A stretch of DNA of 64,000 bases. It comes from Nelumbo lutea. Taxonomy: Eukaryota > Streptophyta > Magnoliopsida > Proteales > Nelumbonaceae. The stretch covers positions 29,586,193 to 29,650,192 of the forward strand of contig JAKGHH010000005.1 of NCBI GenBank assembly GCA_022828595.1, written 5' to 3'. Each line of letters starts with the position of its first letter. Positions within the stretch are counted from its first letter, which is position 1. The notes below the pieces were generated by a model. The model saw only the letters and a list, made by a program, of their open reading frames with translations, had not been told where the DNA came from and made no database searches. Position numbers and translations under genes: made by a program. Positions 45,739 through 58,400 of the stretch are shown here, in pieces.

Positions 45739-46370
45739 AGAGCCCAAAAATCCAAATTTGGTGACATCCAAATAATGGAAATCCAATATTGTTTACCTCT
45801 TCATCTTAAGACCCGAAGTCAGAACCAATTTCGATCATTTGATTGGGATCATTTTGATTTTGAACATTATCTCACATCAAATCATAAATCCAATATCACA
45901 GGTAAATAGAGCCCCAAAATCCAACTCCAACGGTGCCCAAATCACTAAAATCTTATATCATTTACCTTTTCATCTTAAGACTTGAAATCAAAACCAATTC
46001 TAAACATTTGGTCATAATAATTTTAACCATAAACCTTATCTCACATAAAATTAGAAATCGAACACCATAGGCACATAGAGCCCATAATTCCAAATCTAAT
46101 AACACCAAGATCATCCAAATCTGACACCATTTACCCCTTCATCTAAGGACCCAAAGCCAAAACTGATTTCGACCATCTGATCGGGATCAATTTTGATCCT
46201 AAACCATATCCATAGGAGATCAAAAATCCAACGAGTAGATGCATAGAGCTTGAAATTACGAGTCCAACGATACCAAGATCGTTCAATTCAGAAATTGTTA
46301 ACCCATCCATCTTAAGACCCAAAACCAAACTCAAACCGAATCCTTCATTCGGAATCTTCTTCGCTATAAC
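45739..46370 (+). repeat. Tandem array, unit about 170 bp, nearly four copies
   Basis: Units start near 45739, 45907, 46077 and 46245 with AGAGCCC-AAAATCCAA-type sequence. Each carries CATTTACC-CTTCATCTTAAGACC, CCAA-TTCGA-CATTTGAT and ACC-TATCTCACAT-AAATC blocks. Spacing is 168-170 bp. Copies differ substantially, and the array is flanked by nonrepetitive A/T-rich DNA. Confidence 0.75.
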
Positions 46371-46880
46371 TTTGAACCTTTGGACCCCACACGATCAGAT
46401 CTTTCTCCTAACCTCTAAAACCATCTTAAAATTTAAAATTTAACTATCTAAGGAGCCTCAAATCAATCAAGCCAATCACCAAAAATTGGAATGTTCAATT
46501 TAGGTAAATAGATGAAATTTTCCACTTATTGTCTTAATTAATTGAAAGGATCTCTTCCAAAATTATCTTAACAACCCTTTCCCTTAGCCAATCTCCCTCC
46601 AAAAACCCTTTAAAACTTACCCATTAATTTCCATATTCTCAAATCTCACCCCTCCATTTCCCTTCTAGAATCCTCCACAAAAATCTATAGATACCCCCTT
46701 TCTTCACATACAAGGACACATGCTAACCTAAAGGGAGAAAACCATAGAGAAACAAAACTTTAAGAGAGTCTCAGTCACATCCATAGCCACCCTCCATATC
46801 CCACGTCCTCAAACCTCTAAAAAACCACCCTCTATGTCCTTTTAGTCCCACTAGTAAAAGTGTATGCGCATTGCACGTGG

Positions 46881-49800
46881 AAATATCAAATGATGTTGAT
46901 GATAAAAGTCAACAACCAAATGACCTTACTGGATGAACAATTTACCTATTTAACCGGGAAAATGGACTATGACTAAGACATTAATTCATTTTTTTCTTTG
47001 TATTTTAGCCATTTCTATCTTTACTAACAACAATTCTTATTTTTCAAACATATGTTTGTTTAACATGAAGAATATATAATATTAATGTATGTTCAAAATT
47101 TTCTATAAAATTTATAAAAAATTCTATATTTTTATTTTTTATTATTTAACACGAGATAATATAAATTACTTATTTTCCAAGAGGAAATGCAATTCCAATA
47201 TACTATTTGAATATTGGTTTTTAATATTGTGGTCAAATCAATTATTTATATATATTATATATGTTATTTATTATTTATTTATAAATATGTTATTTATATT
47301 GCATTTTGTAAACTTCTTATATGATGAAAATAGTTGAAAAAATACTTATATTTTTTGTTTTTCTTTATTTCAACTATTATACTTTCTTTTCCTTTTAATA
47401 ATTTATTATTTTTTAAATTAAATCAGGTCGTATCAAATTTGGATATCCAATATATTGATCGAATTCAAATTTGAATCAATATTTATGAGATTCGATTAGA
47501 TCTCATAAATATACCCTGATTCAAATCTGATTAGATCTATTTGCATCCCTACCAAACCACTTGCCTACAATAACCTAACTAATTAAATCTTTGAACCAGC
47601 TAACATGGTTAGTGGGGTCATGTGTTAGACATAAATGCTCTTTATTTTTAGGGTAAATTTCTTAAACTACCCCTAAGGTTTAGGAAATTGAGTAACTATA
47701 CCCCTATTGTTTCAATATTGTCTTAAAGTACCCTTACTATTTCTGACAATTAATGTATAGCTCCCTTCCCGTTAATTCTCCATCACATATTGTTTACATG
47801 TGACTTCACGTGTTTGATTTAATTTATATTATACCCAAGATACCCATTGATTGGTTACCCTTCTACTCAAATCAGCAGCGGTGGCCAACACAGAGATGGC
47901 ATTTGATTAAAGCTGTTGTGAATCAGGGAGGTCATCGGAGATCTCCATACAGAAAACCTAGAAAGAGCTCCACCCAAAGACCCAGGAAACCCCCCGCCGA
48001 GCAAACCAGCAGCAACTCTTCTTCCATAATTTCTCTCTTTATGGATAACTAAGCAACGTGGTCTGCCATTTTCCCCAACGAGAATGATGAACCTAGCAAC
48101 GGCTTCATTTAGTTTTAGTTATCTCTCTCGATCAAAGGACGGACAGCGGGGATGAACTCTTTTTGTAACATTTCTCTATTTACAATTTTTTATTTTTCCT
48201 TAAAAACTGAAAGTTGAAACTAGCTTTTAAGGTATTCCGAGGTAAAAGGATTCAGATGTAAAGTTCAAGCAAAGATCTCACAAGGTAAAGGGATTCGGAG
48301 GAGGGTGTAAGACAGGGGTCTTCAACATTTTCATGTTACCAATGAGGACGTGAGGCACAATGCTATCTTCCATAATCACAATATTAACCAACACCACCCT
48401 TTCTGGTACAACCTTCTCTCCCTCCACCTTCGCCAACGCATTGAAGTGCATCCTCACCGATTTTGGCTTCGTCCTTCATTCTGAAAACCCCCTCTAGTTC
48501 ATCCCTTCCCTTTTAGGAGTGTCTGTGTCGATGCCTCTCTACCTTCAACTCTTTATTCACCTTTACACCCAACACAAAGTACAGTAGTGCCTTGAACCCC
48601 ATCAGATTTTGGTTCAAGAGGAGTAGGAGATCGAGCGGATGGCATAGGTTGACGAACCTGGCGCCCTTAACTGTCACCACAATGCCCTCCACTAAATGAC
48701 CTTCTTCAGCACATCAGCGTCTACATCATGTTGCAAATCATGGAAAATTCAGAACAGAGGATTCCAAATAAACAAACAAAAGAAAGGAAGGGAAGCTCAT
48801 AGGTAACAATGGGCAGATCCACGTATTCTCGTCAGTTGACATCTTTGAAAAGCTTAAAAGAGAGATTTATAGAATCCATAAGGGAATAACCCAGAAAACC
48901 GCTTTGATTTAGGATATGTAGCCAATATGAAGCTCTAGAGGTACCTCATGCAATTGAGCCTACTAGATGTCAGGTTAGGAGCTTTGCATGTCTGCTATGC
49001 CCGGTTCTCTGGACTGTCAAGTCCAAAGAGAATAAATGGGTCATTGTTTCTCTCTATCAGCTTTGGTTTTGAGGAGGAAGGGGTTGCCGGTTAGAGTAAC
49101 GGGACGAGGTAGGGGTAATATTGGGTTTTATAAGAGTTTTAACAGAATATTAATGGATGTTAAAAGTAAGGGTAGAGTTAGTCAATTGTCAAAAGCAGTA
49201 GGGGTAACATTAGTCAATTTTCAAACAGTAAGGGTACACTTAGTCAATTAGCTAAACCATAAGGTTAGTTTAAGAAATTTACCCTTATTATATCCTAATT
49301 TTTATCTCATTTCTATCGTTGATGAAAATAATTCTCATTTCTATCGTTGATGAAAATAAGGGTAACATTAGTCAATTTTAAGAAATTATCTACAATTTTT
49401 TCCATAAAAAAATAACATCATGTGTTGATCCATTTGACAAGGATAGTTGAACCACTAGCCCACCATTTGGATGGAAAAACCATTCTTTTTTCAGTTGATT
49501 TTAAATCATGTTTTACATTTTCATCATCAATAAAAGTAATTTTTATTTCCGCATTTATTTTTGCACGTGATAGTACCAAATGATGATGATGATGATGATA
49601 ATCAATAACCAAAAGACCTTACTGGTTGAACCATTAACCTATTTAACCAGGAAAATGGACTATGATTAAGACATTAATTAATTTTTTTCTTTGTATTTTA
49701 GCCATTTCTATCTTTACTAACAATAATTCTCATTTTTTCAAACATATTTTTGTTTAATATAAAGAATATATAATATTAATGTATGTTCAATTTTTTATGA

Positions 49801-50650
49801 AATTTATAAAAGTTCTATATATTTATTTTTTATTATTTAATTTATGAGATAATAAAAATTACTTTTTTACTAAGAGGAAATGCAATTCCAATATATTATT
49901 TGAACATTGGTTTTTAATATTGTACTCAAATCAATTATTTATATTATAGTATATATATTATTTATATATAATATATATGCTATTTATTATTTATTTATAA
50001 ATATATTATTTATATTGCATCTTTGTAAACTGTTTATATGGTGGAAATAGTTAAAAAAATACTTATATTTTTTTGTTTTTTATTTCAACTATTATATTTT
50101 TCTATTTCTTTTAATAATTTATTACTTTTTTTTTAATTAAATAGGACCTTATCTGATTTGAATATCTATCATCTTGATCGAATTTGGATTGAATCAATAT
50201 TTATGAGATCCAATTGAATCTTTGGATCAGATCATATTTGAATATACCCCAAATTCAGATATGATATGATCTGTTTATATCCCTACCAAGCCACTTGCTT
50301 ACGATGACCTAGCTAATTAAATTATTGAACCATTTGATATGGTTAGTCGGGTCATGTGTTAGACATTAATAGTCTTTATTTTTTATCCTAATTTTTATTC
50401 CATTTCTATCATTAATGAAAATAATTCTCATTAATCACACTTTTTTATATAATGAATATATAATATTATAAAATGTACCAAAAAATTATCGACAAATTTC
50501 TACATTTTCTAGAATTTTATGTATTTTATTATTTAATAATAACCCATCACTTGGATGGAAAAACCATTTTGCTTTTCCAGTTGATTTTAAATCATGTATT
50601 CCATTTTTTTCATCGGTAAAAGTAATTCTTATTTTCACATTTATTTTTGT
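46881..50650. repeat. Tandem duplication of about 1 kb within the Helitron
   Basis: Unit A (46881-47649 plus 49286-49558) and unit B (49565-50650) share TTGCACGTG, CAAATGATG, AAGACATTAATT, TGTATTTTAGCCATTTC, GAAATGCAATTCCAATAT and TTGATTTTAAATCATGT in order. Unit A is split by the MULE-like element at 47650-49285 and unit B is not, so that element arrived after the duplication. Confidence 0.75.
47650..49285. mobile_element. MULE-like non-autonomous element with GC-richer cargo
   Basis: AGGGTAAATTTCTTAAACTA at the left is mirrored at the right by TAGTTTAAGAAATTTACCCT, after which the Helitron sequence resumes. The aligned empty site in unit B supports these borders. Subterminal zones are TAGTTA/GGGTA-rich. 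The middle (about 47870-48980) is richer in G/C and nonrepetitive, with a short frame at 47940-48050 of Pro/Ser/Arg-rich type. I cannot assign it to a gene. The 9-bp flanks are similar but not identical. Confidence 0.6.
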
Positions 50651-51214
50651 TTAAAATAGTGAATATATAACAATAGAATTGTATCAAAATGCTTTATACA
50701 AAGGTTATATTTTTCTTTGAGTATGTATGTATGCATATATTTAATTAATATTCGTTACTTAGCTATGACATCATAGATTGACCCATTTGACCCAGAATGA
50801 TAGATTATTGACCTACCTACCATCTAGATGTGGAAATGGTTTCATTTTCAAATTGGTTTTAAATTTTGCATTTCATTTATATCATTGATAAAATAATTAT
50901 TTTTGTTTATATTATTAGTAAATAATATTATAGGTGTACCCAAAATTGTTTCATATTTTTTGTACTATTCTATTTAAAAAAAAATTAATTATACATCATG
51001 GGTTAACCTATTTGACCGGAAAGGTTGAACCACAAACCTACCCCCTAGATAGGAAGATGGTTTAATTTCCCATTGGTTTTAAGTTGTATATTTGATGTCC
51101 ATCATTAATAAAATAATTATGTCTATTTTATCATAGTTATTATTTAATATGACAAATATATAATAATAGAAATGTGTCCAATTTTTTTCTATATTTTTTG
51201 TATTTATTATATTT

Positions 51215-51608
51215 CTAAATTTGTATTGTTTATTTATGACATCATGAAATTATCCATTTGACCCAAATGGTTGAAGTAGTTACCCATGACTTAGAAGGAA
51301 AATATGATTTCATTTATATGTTTATTTTAAAAATATAAAATTTCATTCTATTAATAAATATTGTGTATGGATTAGTGGAATTTAATGATGATAAACAAAA
51401 GTATATTTTTATATTTCTAAATTTGTATTATTTATTTATGACATCGGGAAATTATCCATTTGACCCAAATGCTTGAACTACTTACCCACCACCTAGTTGA
51501 AAAATATGATTTCATTTCTATGTTTATATTAAAAATATAAAATTTCATTCTATTAATAATTATTGTTATGGATTTATTAGTGGAATTTAATGATGATAAA
51601 CAAAATTA
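51215..51608 (+). repeat. Two tandem units of about 197 bp
   Basis: Units at about 51215-51410 and 51411-51608 share ATTTCTAAATTTGTATT, GAAATTATCCATTTGACCCA, AATATGATTTCATTT and GGAATTTAATGATGATAAAC with few differences. More diverged relatives start near 49413, 50536, 50761 and 50991, all carrying CCATTTGAC and AACC-CC-TGGA words. Confidence 0.7.
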
Positions 51609-51833
51609 TAAATGTTGGATTCAATGAAAGAGAATGTGATTTATTTAATGACTTAAATGTGAGACTTAATGAGAGGTAATTGAATGTATTTGATGGTATT
51701 CTTTTAATTACATTTTCTACACTTTCAATAGAGATGAACTAAATTCAAGAGGAGGGGTATTTCAGTAAAGAAAATTTTCAAAAGCCAATACCTCTTCATT
51801 CACACTTTTATAAGTAGTATATATAAAAACACA

Positions 51834-53106
51834 AATCAAGCATAATGTTGTGAAAGCATACTCGACAAAATTGTAATGTTTCAATCCTATATTTGCACAC
51901 TTCAAACCCATTCCCAACATACTTTAAACGTCAAAAAACCATCTCCATGCAAACTTTCAGTCCGCTCACATTATCCTAAAACTAAAGAAACCCCAATTTG
52001 TCACTACATTCATGGAATGAAGCATGGAAACTACTAGAGATAAACAAAAGATTGTGGAAGTTCAGCCATTATATATCTTACACCACTCCATATAACCAGC
52101 TTCTTCATCCTCTTGTAATGTTTGAGGCTTTCCACCGAGTTAGGAGTAATATTTAAAGACTTCAAGAGAAGCCAAGGAATGTGTAAGAAGGTTTGTCACT
52201 TTTATCAAATCGATTTTGTGATCATGCTTCAAGTAGTCCTTGTGCTCCAATCCCATTTAATCTCCTCCATATGTTTTCTCTCATGATGATAGAATTAGAA
52301 GTGAAATTTAGAATTGTTACTCTTATTTACTTGTTGAATATTAGTTTTTTTTTTTTTTAATTCAATCACCATTCTTAAGATCTTATGTGTTAGACTTATG
52401 TTCACCGTATATCCTCTAAATTCATTTTTTTGTTCAATTGTAGTTTATTTATTTACTTTTTTATACTTTAAGTAGCATTGTCATCTTCTATATTCACTTA
52501 TAAATATGTTATACTAATCACATGGCATCTCTTTTGAGAAGTGTATTTAGGTTCATTAGATGTTAGTTATGAATATGTCATTTTCATTTTCATTTAGGGA
52601 TTTCCTTTTTATTAATAGAATAGGGTCAGATTATGGAAATTGATTAATGCCACTTAGAACATTACATGTGTTTTACGCCTATTGGTTCTTATTGATTTTG
52701 TTTTTTTTCTTTAATTTGTGTCTTTAGTAGCCAAGTAGGATTGACATCACATCCATTTAAAGATGAATATGTAATACATGCAAGAGGCTAATTATGTATG
52801 CACAATGTCTTTGATTTGTTGACTTAGTAATGACTTAATACTATATATTCTTGTTTCCGTAAGGCATTCTTTGCACACTTTGGATCTCTATTATTTTTGG
52901 ATTTCAATTGGTCTTTTTTTGCCTTTTTAACATACATCATATAGGATAATACCTTAAGAATTAGCTTAGAACAAGCACTCGGTCCCATTCTAATTTTGTA
53001 ATTCAATGACCTATATTGACATTTCATCATTTTCCCTCAAGTTCAATAGTTCGATCAATTAAAACACTTTGTAAATTTTCCTCATAACAATATATATTTA
53101 GTTGCA
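51834..53106. other. Intergenic, no gene recognised
   Basis: A/T-rich DNA between two Helitron-like elements. No gene or transposon end is supported. Confidence 0.4.
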
Positions 53107-54648
53107 CTAGTATTTGTGTACGTGCTTTGCACATGACAAATTTCGTGATAATGATAGTATATACACTACATTTTCAATTTTTTTTTTTGCAATTTCTTTT
53201 TATATTTCTACATCTATAAAAATTACTCTTATTTATGGCATTTATTATGGTTCATTAATATAAAGATATGTCCCAGTAAATTTCTTGCAATGGTAATGAG
53301 AATTAATAAAATTCTTATTATTCTTATTTAGCATTAATAAAATTCGTATTATTCTTATTTATTATGGTTCATTAATAAAATTAATAATTTTTATCAGTTA
53401 CCTTCATCAGAATTTTATTTGAATTCTCATTACCTTTGTAAGAATTAACTTCTATATGATAAATCCAACTTTACCTCCTTTAACCGGTGAAAACCTTATA
53501 TGAACTGCTAAACTGCTATAAAAAATATCATTTACTCTTGTAGATATCTTGCCATCTAATGTTGTGGGTAACGGAAATGAAAAATTAACCCACCATATGG
53601 TTGGAATAAAAAAGATAAAGCCATCTTCTACCTTAATGATCAAGAATTGAACCAATGAAAATAGGCTGAAAATATTTAAAAAAGCAAGAAAATAGTTTAA
53701 AGAACAAATTGCTCATCCATTTGCAATTTGGAAATCTCTTCATGGTGGTTAATGTGGCACAACATTGGCTATTGAGAACATAAGATGTACTTTCATGTTT
53801 TTTTTTTTCTAATTTAAATGAAAGAGTAAATTGCTAAAACCTCCCGTAAAATTTTTTATCATTGTTAAACCCCCCCAAAGTTTAGTAAATGCAAATAACT
53901 CCCATGAACTTTTTGACATAGTTGCAAGTAGACCCTCTATTAGAATCTTTTTAACAAAAAGCATAAAATGTCTAAAATACCCATGTATTTACTTTTGACC
54001 AAAATGTTTATTTTCCAATTTTTTCTTCATATCGATCACTACCCCAATCCATTGTAATCTATTTTTTGGAATTGATGTATTAAATTCTCTTTTTTTGTTG
54101 CTCATAACATTTATTTTATTTTTTTATTATAAACCAACCTCAATAATAACTACATGGGTATTTGGACATTTTTCATGCCTCTTGTTAGAGGATTTTACAA
54201 AGGGTGTCTACTTGCAACTGTGTCAAGAAGTTTAGGGGAGGTGATTGCAATTACCAAATTTTAGGGGAGGTTTGGGTAATGGTCAAAAACATCAAGGGAG
54301 GTTTAAACAATTATCATGGTTTTTTTTTCAATTATTGAACAAGAAGAGGGATTTTTGTGTATTTTCCCTAACAATCATTAAATGAGAATGTAAAATAACA
54401 TTTTTACCATTGACTTATTTTACGATTATGAACAAAAAGAAAGGAGTTTTGCAATTTTTTTTTTTTTTTTTTGTAATAAGCATTAAATGAGAAAGAATAG
54501 TCATTTCTTGATAAGCCTAAAATGAGAACAAATTTACATATTTACCACTGCTCATTCTCTTATTCAAACCTTAGAGATGGCATATTTTAGTTTAGTGAAA
54601 ATTCCATAAGCCAACGACATCTATTTGTACTTTTATAGATAGTATAGA
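53107..54648 (-). mobile_element. Non-autonomous Helitron, 1.54 kb
   Basis: The minus strand begins TCTATACTATCTATAAAAGT at 54648 (host A before it) and ends CTAG at 53107 (host T after it). A GTGC-AAA-GCAC hairpin lies about 11 bases before the end, the canonical Helitron 3' layout with insertion between A and T and no target duplication. There is no Rep/helicase frame. An inverted-repeat element lies inside at about 53828-54325. Confidence 0.8.
53828..54325. mobile_element. Inverted-repeat element inside the Helitron
   Basis: AACCTCCC-rich left arm (AGTAAATTGCTAAAACCTCC, then CATTGTTAAACC, TTAGTAAATGCAAATAACTC and GACATAGTTGCAAGTAGAC) is mirrored by a GGGAGG-rich right arm (GTCTACTTGCAACTGTGTCA and onward). 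Arms are over 100 bp with mismatches. The structure is MULE-like or foldback, and the middle is noncoding. Confidence 0.55.
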
Positions 54649-55479
54649 TTAGTAATCTTTTATTTATTTTTGCATTAATAGAGTAGTTTAAACATTACAA
54701 TCTATTTTGCACCTATGAATATTCTCATTTAGCCCTTTTTTAACTCACATCTTTTATTAACCGATTTACTATTTCAACATAAATCTTTTGTCACATTTTA
54801 ATCTCTTATTCATCTTGCAATAGTTAGTTTTCTTCCCTAGTCTTACTAACCTTTGTAGAATCAATCATCACATAGGTTTTTTATTAGAGTTATGCTTAGA
54901 ATAATGTAATTAATTGTTTAATTATTCTATTTACTTATTTATAGTCTTTTCTCTTAATAGATAAAATAATTGCCTTCCTTTTTTCATCCAAAAAATTATA
55001 AAATATCCCCAAAACATTGGTAGAGTAGAAGCATGTTTCTAAGGGTCTGTGTGGGGTGCCTAACACCTTCCCAAGTCCCCAAACCCTAAGAATCTCTATT
55101 CCATTGGGAAATGAGCCACTAAGAAAACTTTTGTTTTTTTTTTAAAACTCAGGTTTTCCTAAATTCCCAATTCCCAAAAATTTAAGTGGCGATGCAATCC
55201 ATCTATTCCAATCATCTTTCCTCCAAATCTGGTAGCCACAATTAGAATCAAGGATTTTTCAAAAATCTCCCTTTTCAAGGTATTTGGTATCATTTCCTCC
55301 ATGTGAGTCAATTATTGAGAAATCACCTTTTTAGTTGTTTGGTATTGAGTATCATGAGTGATTATTTTTAATTGAAATCATTATTCCATGTGCTACATTA
55401 CCATAACTTAGATGCCTAATGGTATAAATGGTAGATCCACATCTAATGGTCAAGATTATGTATAATAGTGTTTTTGTAG
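54649..55479. other. Intergenic, no gene recognised
   Basis: A/T-rich with no supported feature. Confidence 0.4.
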
Positions 55480-57065
55480 GAAATTTCCCAACAAATACAG
55501 GAAATAACAGGAAAATAATAGAAAAATGCAGATTTTTTTGCAAAAATAATAGATTTTTATGGGAAATTTCAGAGAATAACACAACTTTGTAGAAATTAAC
55601 GAAAAATTAGAGAAAATAATAGAATACTACATTTTTTTTCAAAAAATTGTACAATGTTGCAAAACATTGCAGAAATTTGGTTAAATAGAAGAAAATCAAG
55701 AATTTATGGTGAAAATAATAAAGTTTTCAAGAGAGTTGTAGAAAATGGCAGAGAATAACAGAAAATTCTACATGCAATTTTAATTTTTTGCAAAAAATTG
55801 CAAAATACCATAGAAAATTGCAAAGCTTCGTTAAATAGAAGAAATTGCAAAGTATTTAGAATTTTGTAGAAAATAGCATAAGAATGCAGAAAATCTAGAA
55901 TTTGGGGAAAATAGTAGATTTTTGTTGCAAAATTGCAGAAAATAACAAAATTTTGTGGAAATTTGCAAAAAATGGCAAGGAATAACAGAAAAATCAAATA
56001 TAATTACAGATTTTTGCAAAAAAAATGTAGAAAATAATAGAAAATTGGCATACAATCGAAGATTTTGTGCAGAAGTTTGCAAAATCTTATACAAAATTGC
56101 AGAAATTTCATTAAATAGCAGGAAATTGTAGGAGATCTAGAATTTTGTAGAAAATAGCATGAAAATGCGAAAAATCTAGAATTTCGGGGAGATAATAGGT
56201 TTATTTTTGCAGGAAAATTGTAGAGAATAACATAGTTTTATGGAAATTTGCAGAAAATGAAAAAAATAACAAAAAATATAAATAATTGCAGATCTATGGT
56301 AGAAAAATGACAAAAAAATGGCATACAATTGTAGATTTTTGCAAAATTTTGCAAAATATCAAAAAAATTGCAGAAATGTCATTAAATAGTAGGAAATTGC
56401 AAAACATCTAAAATTTTGGGAAAATAGCAGACTTTTTGTAGGAAAATTGCTAGAAATAATAGAAAAATATCATACAATTGCAGTTTTTTTGCAAAAAAAT
56501 GGCATGCGATTACAGATTTTTGTATAAATTTGCAAAATATCACAAAATATTAGAGAAATTTCCCTAAAATCTAAAATTTTGTAGAAAAAGAACATATTTT
56601 TGTATGAAATTTGCATATCTTTTACAAAAAAAATTGCCAAAATCTGTAGAGGCTTATTTCATATAGTGGTAAAATGCAGATACTCTAGAATTTATGGGAA
56701 ACTAGTAGATTTTTTGCAAGAAAGTTGTAGAAAATAATCGAATTTTGTGGAGAATTGCAGATAATGGTAAAAAATAACAGAAAATAGCATGTAATTGCAG
56801 TTTTTTTGCAAGAACTTGCAAAATGTCACAGAAAATTGCAAAAATATGGTTAAATAGAAGAAAATTGCAGAAAATCCAGAACTTTGTAGAAAAATAGTAG
56901 ATTTTGGTAGGAAAGTTGCATTTTTGATAGAAAATTGCATAAATCCATAGTAGGAAACTGTAAAAAATAGAATGAAATGCAAAAAATCCAAAGTTTTGTA
57001 GAGAAATAGTAGATTTTTATTGGAAAATTGCAGAAAATAATAAAAATTTATGGAAAATAACAACT
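55480..57065 (+). repeat. Degenerate purine-rich repeat array
   Basis: About 1.6 kb is built almost wholly from GCAGAAAATA, TTGCAGATTTTTGCAAAA, AAAATTGCAGAAA and TCTAGAATTTTGTAGAAAAT words. A marker word TTAAATAG(A/C/T)AG(G/A)AAATTG recurs near 55678, 55828, 56106, 56370 and 56842, about 150-280 bp apart or a multiple. C is rare on the plus strand. The opposite strand opens Phe/Leu-rich frames by composition only. Confidence 0.75.
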
Positions 57066-57419
57066 ACTTAGTCATTGTCTTATATATCATAATAATGCAA
57101 TAATAAAATGTCGTATCAAAATGAAGTTTAACAAGGAATTTAAAATTTCCAAAAGTCCTTGCCAATAATACTGGCAAAGCTATTGATTATGACTCATGTG
57201 TCTCTCCCATAAAGCATTGGCAATATTATCTTTCGTTGCGTTTAGCTCTATGATAGAATTGGAAGAAGTAACACATTGTTGATTCACAACTTCCTTATTG
57301 CATTTATGATGCAATGACATGCTTGCTCTCTGCCAATTTTTAATGTGTGCATCGATACATGCTTCTTATGTTGTAATAATGAGCCATTGCATGTCTAGGT
57401 TATAGCATGACATGTTATT
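57066..57419. other. Flank of the Harbinger relic, nothing recognised
   Basis: A/T-rich. It may contain the distal part of the Harbinger element, but no terminal inverted repeat was found. Confidence 0.35.
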
Positions 57420-58400
57420 CAAAATGGGGAATTTACCTTTCATTGCCCAAAGCAAATGCTTGATTACAATGCGTAATAATAAGTGTATATAGTTAAAAAA
57501 ATCCTCATTTGATCTAAACCTATAATGGTGCCCTTAAAAATCAGATAAATGGTACTTGTGACTAGTATAAGGAGTAAAGAAATCAAGTGCAGTAGCAAAA
57601 CTAGCATCAATAAGGTAGTATTTACTTGTGTTTTATTCTAGTTGTGAGAATAATGAAATAAGTGAATAAATGAAAAATGAGTCAAGCATTTAATTATAAT
57701 CACCTGGTGGAACCACAAAAAACCATATGTTTGGCCTATTAATGGCTTTTGCAAGGATCTTAAAGTCATGTATTAAGCTTTCCCAACCTGTATATATAAA
57801 TGTGAATAAAATGTCAAAATCACATATTGCTAATACATTTGAAGTGCAATCCTTTTTCCTACCTTTATAAGGAATTTGCTCTACAATTAACACACTAGCT
57901 AAAATTTGTATGCAATCCAGAACCCCCAAGCAATCTCAAATACCATAACATAATATAATTATAGTTCTCTTTGAAAGAAAATTGAATAATGAACCAATCG
58001 ATTAATCTCAAATGGAACAATTACCTTAAACATTGGGTAATATCTCTCTAAAGTTCTAATGAATGTCGAAACTATAGTGAATGGTGGTGGAGTTACAAGC
58101 TTTCTCCCTAACTTATAGATCGCTATAATAACCTTTTTGAAATGTGTGTTAATTGTCCAAGAAGAATGCTATGCTGGAAGCATTCACCCATAATATGGTT
58201 TCTCTCATTCTGACCAATTGTTAATAGGAAGAATGTAAAAGACTTTTCAACTATAGTGCTTCATGTATCTTTTAGATATCCCTTCTAGGTAATAAGATTT
58301 GCTAAGTTTTTGAACATGTCTCTCCATCATAAATGAATTCTAACATTTATCTGCATGTTCTAGGTCATTTAGGACTTCATTCGAAATGTATGTATGTCCA
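57420..58400 (-). pseudogene. PIF/Harbinger DDE transposase relic
   Basis: Minus-strand pieces in the usual order: FMMERHVFKNL, FFLLTIGQNERN and FQHSILLGQ (58400-58130, N-terminal part). Then VLDCIQILASVLIVEQIPYK, NVLAICDFDILFTFIYTGWE and HDFKILAKAINRPN (57929-57700, nuclease core with the D of DFD and HD). Last, YYLIDASFATALDFFTPYTS and FRSNEDFFNYIHLLLR with AMKGKFPI (57620-57430). A GT/AG-bordered gap between the last two parts may be the intron typical of these genes. Several stops and shifts, and the first catalytic Asp motif (DG.H) reads C-I-Q-I. Confidence 0.8.

Larger units (their letters stand above)
46851..51833 (-). mobile_element. Helitron-like element, internally duplicated
   Basis: On the minus strand the 3' end is GCACGTGCAATGCGCATACA, then a short spacer and CTAG followed by host T (46854-46851). 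The 5' end at about 51833 reads TATATACTACTTATAAAAGT, one base off the TCTATACTATCTATAAAAGT start of the element at 53107-54648. The next 60 bases also resemble that element. No Rep/helicase frame is present. It contains a 1-kb tandem duplication, a MULE-like insertion and several degenerate repeats of 200-230 bp. The 5' border is less certain than the 3' border. Confidence 0.5.

Noticed and set aside
49413..51608. Repeated units as a CRISPR array
   Set aside because: Units of about 200-230 bp are diverged along their whole length with no short constant repeat and unique spacers, and this is a plant genome.
55704..57063. Several Phe/Leu-rich minus-strand frames
   Set aside because: They arise because the plus strand of the repeat array is purine-rich with few C; no conserved domain or consistent start.
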